Shown here piece after piece: positions 58,603-64,000 of a stretch of 64,000 nt of DNA. Where the stretch lies: contig CP124529.1 of assembly GCA_029953615.1 (NCBI GenBank), positions 2,756,998-2,820,997 of the forward strand, in the 5' to 3' direction. Origin of the DNA: Pseudomonas putida (GTDB taxonomy: Bacteria; Pseudomonadota; Gammaproteobacteria; Pseudomonadales; Pseudomonadaceae). How positions within the stretch are numbered: the stretch's first letter is position 1; each line of letters starts with the position of its first letter. The notes under the pieces were generated by a model. It saw only the letters and a list, made by a program, of their open reading frames with translations, was not told where the DNA came from and made no database searches. The translations under genes and the position numbers were made by a program.

Positions 58603-61408
58603 GGTAACCTTGAATGCCTTGGTCGAGGAAAGACTCGACCTTGTTGCCGACTACACCACCGAGGCCTTTCAGGACGATCTGAAGGAAGATGCCGTGGTCG
58701 CCCTTTTCGTTAGCCGGGAGGGCCTGGCTGAAGTCGTCGTAGTCGATCCAGTAGCGGTTGATCAGGCGCAGCTTCCAGCAGCAGTTGTCGTACTCGAAAC
58801 CGCCCATGGCTTCCAGGGTTCGGTTGCGGTTGTAGTCATGCTGCCAGCGAGCGATGACGCTCCACTGCGGAACGATCGGCCAGATGACCGAGAAGTCATG
58901 CTGCTGGATCTTGTAGTAGTCCTTGATGTAGTTCTCGCTGCCTGGGACGCCATAGTCGCCACCGCCCACTTTCCAGGTACCGGTCGTGGAGTCGTAGGAG
59001 ATGGTGTCGTTACGGTAGCGATAACCGAGGTTGACCACCTTGTTCGGGTTGTCTTCAGGCTGGTAGTGGAACATCGCGCTGCCCGAGCGGGTGCTGCGGC
59101 TGTCCGGGTCCCAGTTGAAGTCCGAATTGAAGCGCCAGTCGCGGTTGAAGAAGTAGTTGTACACCAGCGCGTACGGCGATACATCGGACTTTGCATCGTC
59201 ACGGGTACGGTAGTTGATGCCTGGCAACTGGACCTTGCGGTCCTTGAAGTAGTACGCCTGACCGATGCTGAAGTTCTGGCGTTCGAAGCCGTTTTCTTCG
59301 ATCCAGCGGGTGGTCACACCCAGCGACAGCTTGTTCTCGTCACCGATACGGTCGGTACCGCTGAAGCGGTTGTCACGGAATAGCGAGTCGTAGCTGAACA
59401 GGGTTTCACCCGAGTCGAACAGCGGAATGTCCTTCTGGTCCTCGTACGGGACGTACAGGTAGTACATGCGCGGTTCGAGGGTCTGCTTGTAATTGTTGCC
59501 GAACAACGAGGTATTGCGGTCGAAGTAGAGCCCGCTGTCCACGCTGAAGATCGGGATGTCGCGGTTCAGCGAACTGTTGTAGCTGCCGTACGCCGGGTTG
59601 GCCGACTGTGCGATTGCCTGGGCTTTGCCCTGGCTGTCCAGGTCCAGATCGTAGTGGGTGTACGCGTACTTCAGCTTGGGGGTCAGGAAACCGTAGCTGG
59701 CTTCCATCGGCAGGCTGATCGACGGCGCGATGTTGAAACGGTTGCCGTTGGCGCGAGCGATGCCGGAAACGTTCTGATCCAGTCGACGGCCGCCTAGCAC
59801 TGCTCCAGTGACCGGATCCCTGACGACGCCTGCAGTCGTATCCGGCAGGCCGTCTTCGTTGAAGACCAGATCGTCTTTCAGGTCACGATCAAAGCGAACG
59901 GCTTCAGTTTCATAGCTGAGGTTCAGCCCACCCGGCTCAAACGGCAGCTTGCCATTGAAGGTAATCTGCGGCAGGCGATCATACGGCGTGATCTTCGAGA
60001 TGGTCGCCATCTCGTAGGCATGCACGTTCAACCGTGCGGTATAGCTGTCACCACGATAGGTCAGAGCACCCTGCTGGTTCAGCAGGTCCTGGGTTTCAAT
60101 ACCGATCTGATCGGATTCCAGGTCCTGGAAGTAGAACGGGTCGCTGATGTCGGTGTAGTCCACCTCTGCCATCAGGCGCTCGTCCAGCCCGCCCTTGTGC
60201 TGCCAGTTGACCATCCAGCGCTGTTCTTTGTAGTCAGTCTGGTCTTTGCGGTCGTCGTTCTTGTCGTTGAGGTACGCGCCACCGAACTGGCCTTCGCTGG
60301 AAGGTGTCAGGTAACGGAACTCGCCTTCCATCAGCAGGCCGCGCTTGGTCATGTAGCGCGGGTACAACGTGGCATCGTAGTTCGGCGCCAGGTTGAAGTA
60401 GTACGGCGTGACCAGCATGAAGCCGGTGTCGCTGGTGCTGCTGAACGATGGCGGCAGGAAGCCGGACTGGCGACGGTCGTCGATCGGGAAGTAGATGTAC
60501 GGTGTGTAGAACACCGGGAAATCCTTGACCCGCAGCGTAACGTTGGTCGCGGTACCGAAACCGGTGGCCGGGTTCAGGGTGATGTTGTTGCCCTTCAGCT
60601 GCCAGGCGTTGCTGCCCGGTTCGCAGGTGGTGTACGTACCGTCCTTGAGGCGGATGATGGCGTTTTCGCCACGCTTGGCGTACAGGGCACTGCCGCGGAT
60701 GTGCGACTTGTGCATCACGTATTCGGCGTTGTCGACCTGGGCTTCGCCCGTGTCGAGCTGGATCTGTGCCTCGTCACCGACCACCAGCGAACCGTTGTCA
60801 CGGATCTTGACGTTGCCCTTGAGCTCGCCACGGTTTTCGGTCTGGTAGAGGTTGGCCTCGTCGGCTTCGGCCTGCATGCTGCCCTGGCGCATCACCACGT
60901 CACCGGCGAGGGTAGCGATCTGCTGCTCCTGCTGGTACTTGGACACCTTGGCGTTGATGTAGGTCGGCGACTCGTCCTTCGGCGTGGTGTCGGCCATACC
61001 CGGGCGGGTTGGCTCGATGTACGCGCCACCGCAGTACGGGCCGGTTTCGGCCAGCTGCGCGGCAGTGAGCTTTTCACGCGGAACCCAGTCCAGGTGGCTG
61101 TAGTCTTCGCTGCGCGACTTCAGGGCACGGCCTTTGGCCTCGGTGACCAGCATCGGCCGGTCGGCAGTTTCGCCTTCGCTCGCGGCTTCGGTGCCGGTGC
61201 TGACGGCAGCACCCTCGTGCACCGGGCGCGGCGGCAGGTTGTTGACTGGGGTCTTGGGCTTGCAGTCCCAACCACCGGAGGCGGACACTTGGCAGTCGAA
61301 CTGTTCGGCTGCCACCACGTAAGACGTGGCCAGAGGTTGCAGGGCCAGCAGACCGCCGGTTACCAGCAACGGAAACTTTCTACGAAACGCGGGGGATTTC
61401 AATGCCAT
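58577..61408 (-). CDS. lptD: LPS-assembly protein LptD
   Basis: The 943-residue outer-membrane protein starts [20 protein letters not shown] with a signal peptide. Two cysteines lie near the mature N-terminus ('[16 protein letters not shown]') and a pair near the C-terminus ('YDNCCWKLR'), as needed for the disulfides of LptD. The N-terminal jellyroll ('[20 protein letters not shown]') and a long beta-barrel follow ('[17 protein letters not shown]'). It places LPS in the outer leaflet. ATG 61408 chosen; the upstream frame lies in the divergent promoter region with amgK. Confidence 0.96.
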   Translation of the reverse strand: MALKSPAFRRKFPLLVTGGLLALQPLATSYVVAAEQFDCQVSASGGWDCKPKTPVNNLPPRPVHEGAAVSTGTEAASEGETADRPMLVTEAKGRALKSRSEDYSHLDWVPREKLTAAQLAETGPYCGGAYIEPTRPGMADTTPKDESPTYINAKVSKYQQEQQIATLAGDVVMRQGSMQAEADEANLYQTENRGELKGNVKIRDNGSLVVGDEAQIQLDTGEAQVDNAEYVMHKSHIRGSALYAKRGENAIIRLKDGTYTTCEPGSNAWQLKGNNITLNPATGFGTATNVTLRVKDFPVFYTPYIYFPIDDRRQSGFLPPSFSSTSDTGFMLVTPYYFNLAPNYDATLYPRYMTKRGLLMEGEFRYLTPSSEGQFGGAYLNDKNDDRKDQTDYKEQRWMVNWQHKGGLDERLMAEVDYTDISDPFYFQDLESDQIGIETQDLLNQQGALTYRGDSYTARLNVHAYEMATISKITPYDRLPQITFNGKLPFEPGGLNLSYETEAVRFDRDLKDDLVFNEDGLPDTTAGVVRDPVTGAVLGGRRLDQNVSGIARANGNRFNIAPSISLPMEASYGFLTPKLKYAYTHYDLDLDSQGKAQAIAQSANPAYGSYNSSLNRDIPIFSVDSGLYFDRNTSLFGNNYKQTLEPRMYYLYVPYEDQKDIPLFDSGETLFSYDSLFRDNRFSGTDRIGDENKLSLGVTTRWIEENGFERQNFSIGQAYYFKDRKVQLPGINYRTRDDAKSDVSPYALVYNYFFNRDWRFNSDFNWDPDSRSTRSGSAMFHYQPEDNPNKVVNLGYRYRNDTISYDSTTGTWKVGGGDYGVPGSENYIKDYYKIQQHDFSVIWPIVPQWSVIARWQHDYNRNRTLEAMGGFEYDNCCWKLRLINRYWIDYDDFSQALPANEKGDHGIFLQIVLKGLGGVVGNKVESFLDQGIQGYREREDQAY

Positions 61409-61538
61409 CTTATTAGTCCGGGCTTCCTGCGTGCCATCTGCCCGCGTGTGGGGCCGCACGCCTCTCGATGGTCTGAAAAAGATGCTGGATAATAAAGCAT
61501 GACCCGCTTGACGGCTAGGGCCGTCGGAGACCCTTGTA

Positions 61539-63226
<1,688 letters not shown>

Positions 63227-63227
63227 C

Positions 63228-63992
63228 ATGTGGTGGCCAAGCACGGTGATTGGTGCCGGTGCCGGCTTTGCCGTTGCCAGCATCCCCGGGGCTTTGCTCG
63301 GCGCGTTGCTGGGGCAGGCCATTGATCGCCGCCTGCGTTTGCAAGGCTGGGAGGACATGCGCGAACGCCTCAGCGGGCGCCCGGCCTTGCGGGACGACGA
63401 GTTGCTGTTCGTGATGCTCGGGCGCCTGGCCAAGTGCGATGGCCGGGTGGGTGAGCAGCATATCCAGCAGGCGCGCCAGGAGATGGTGCGCCTGGACCTG
63501 ACCGAAGCGGCCCGGCTACGCGCGATAGCCGCGTTCAACCGTGGCAAGGCGGGCAAGGACCGGCTGGGTGGGCACTTGCGGCGCATTCGCCAGCAGCCGC
63601 ATGCCGCCGAAGGCACCCTGCGTGCCTGTTGGCGCATGGTCTGGGCTGACGGCAAGATGGGCAACAAAGAGCGTGAACTGTTGCTGGACTGGGGGCAGAA
63701 ACTGGGCCTGAGCCGGCGACAGGTGCAGGCCATGTCGCTGGAGTATGAGCCGCGCAAGGCGGGGCCGGAAGGGGTGGCCATGACCTATGCGGCGGCGTTG
63801 CGCTTGCTGGCGGTCGAGGCAGACACCGATGGCGACAAGGTCAAGCAGGCGTATCGTCGGCTGGTCAGCCGGCACCACCCGGACAAGCTGGCTGGCACCG
63901 GTGCCAGCGAGGCGCAGGTGCGTGAAGCGACCGAGCGGACCCGGGAGTTGCATCAGGCTTATGCCATGATCCGCAAGCGGCGGGGGCTTTGA
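63228..63992 (+). CDS. djlA: DjlA-like membrane-anchored J-domain protein
   Basis: The 254-residue protein starts MWWPSTVIGAGAGFAVASIP with an N-terminal membrane segment (about 5-30). A TerB/DjlA-type helical domain follows ('DDELLFVMLGRLAKCDGRVG', 'CWRMVWADGKMGNKERELLL'). A C-terminal J domain holds the essential HPD in 'LVSRHHPDKLAGTG'. It should stimulate DnaK at the inner membrane. The order amgK-murU-djlA is typical of Pseudomonas. Confidence 0.9.
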   Translation: MWWPSTVIGAGAGFAVASIPGALLGALLGQAIDRRLRLQGWEDMRERLSGRPALRDDELLFVMLGRLAKCDGRVGEQHIQQARQEMVRLDLTEAARLRAIAAFNRGKAGKDRLGGHLRRIRQQPHAAEGTLRACWRMVWADGKMGNKERELLLDWGQKLGLSRRQVQAMSLEYEPRKAGPEGVAMTYAAALRLLAVEADTDGDKVKQAYRRLVSRHHPDKLAGTGASEAQVREATERTRELHQAYAMIRKRRGL

Positions 63993-64000
63993 TGCCCTGC

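Noticed and set aside
60020..61492. 490-codon plus-strand frame opposite lptD
   Set aside because: Shadow of lptD; no family features.

Overview
The window looks like chromosomal DNA of a Pseudomonas of the P. putida group. The evidence is high GC, about a dozen copies of the 'GTGGGAGCGGG...CCCGC' REP palindrome typical of that group, an RsmY-type small RNA, and a gene order that matches, as I remember it, the P. putida core stretch around bio, pqq, davBA, rpoD and lptD. No database search was run; names rest on reading motifs and on known synteny.

Layout. 1-1564: an AT-richer gene, open at the window edge, resembling the P47/OrfX TULIP proteins. 1942-4784: srkA, modE and a comF-like gene. 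4747-9332: the bioBFHCD operon behind a BirA-type operator. 9561-15437: a small flagellar-rod-like protein, two large paralogous acyl-CoA dehydrogenases and a GGDEF protein. 15455-15660: a GacA box and rsmY. 15675-18387: a LysR regulator, a class III aminotransferase and a PMP3-type peptide. 18510-26137: the PQQ cluster pqqF-A-B-C-D-E plus an S9 peptidase. 26282-29535: davA, davB and an Lrp regulator (lysine to 5-aminovalerate). 29712-36054: an accessory region with a NERD protein, a Fic protein behind twin palindromic operators, and a 3.9-kb element at tRNA-Ile2(CAT) bounded by 73-bp direct repeats. That element carries two unknown AT-rich membrane-protein genes, a decayed SGNH hydrolase and an integrase 3' remnant. 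36071-44512: a GGDEF/EAL sensor, rpoD, dnaG and rpsU. 44717-63992: tsaD, plsY, folB, folK, cca, spoVR-yeaH-prkA, glpE, apaH, apaG, rsmA(ksgA), pdxA, surA, lptD, amgK, murU and a djlA-like gene.

How it fits together. The bio operon makes biotin, needed by carboxylases in lipid metabolism, and the dehydrogenases with an upstream PsrA-type box belong to fatty-acid oxidation. The pqq cluster makes the cofactor of periplasmic dehydrogenases. davBA feeds lysine carbon into glutarate. The surA-pdxA-rsmA-apaG-apaH block links outer-membrane biogenesis to housekeeping, and amgK-murU recycle MurNAc for peptidoglycan.

Caution. Six genes are interrupted by short indels: both acyl-CoA dehydrogenases, the S9 peptidase, pqqB, the SGNH hydrolase and rpoD. 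An intact rpoD is essential, so at least that one is most likely a sequence or assembly error, and the other breaks must be treated with the same suspicion. The best candidate for something undescribed is the two-gene membrane module in the tRNA-Ile2 element.
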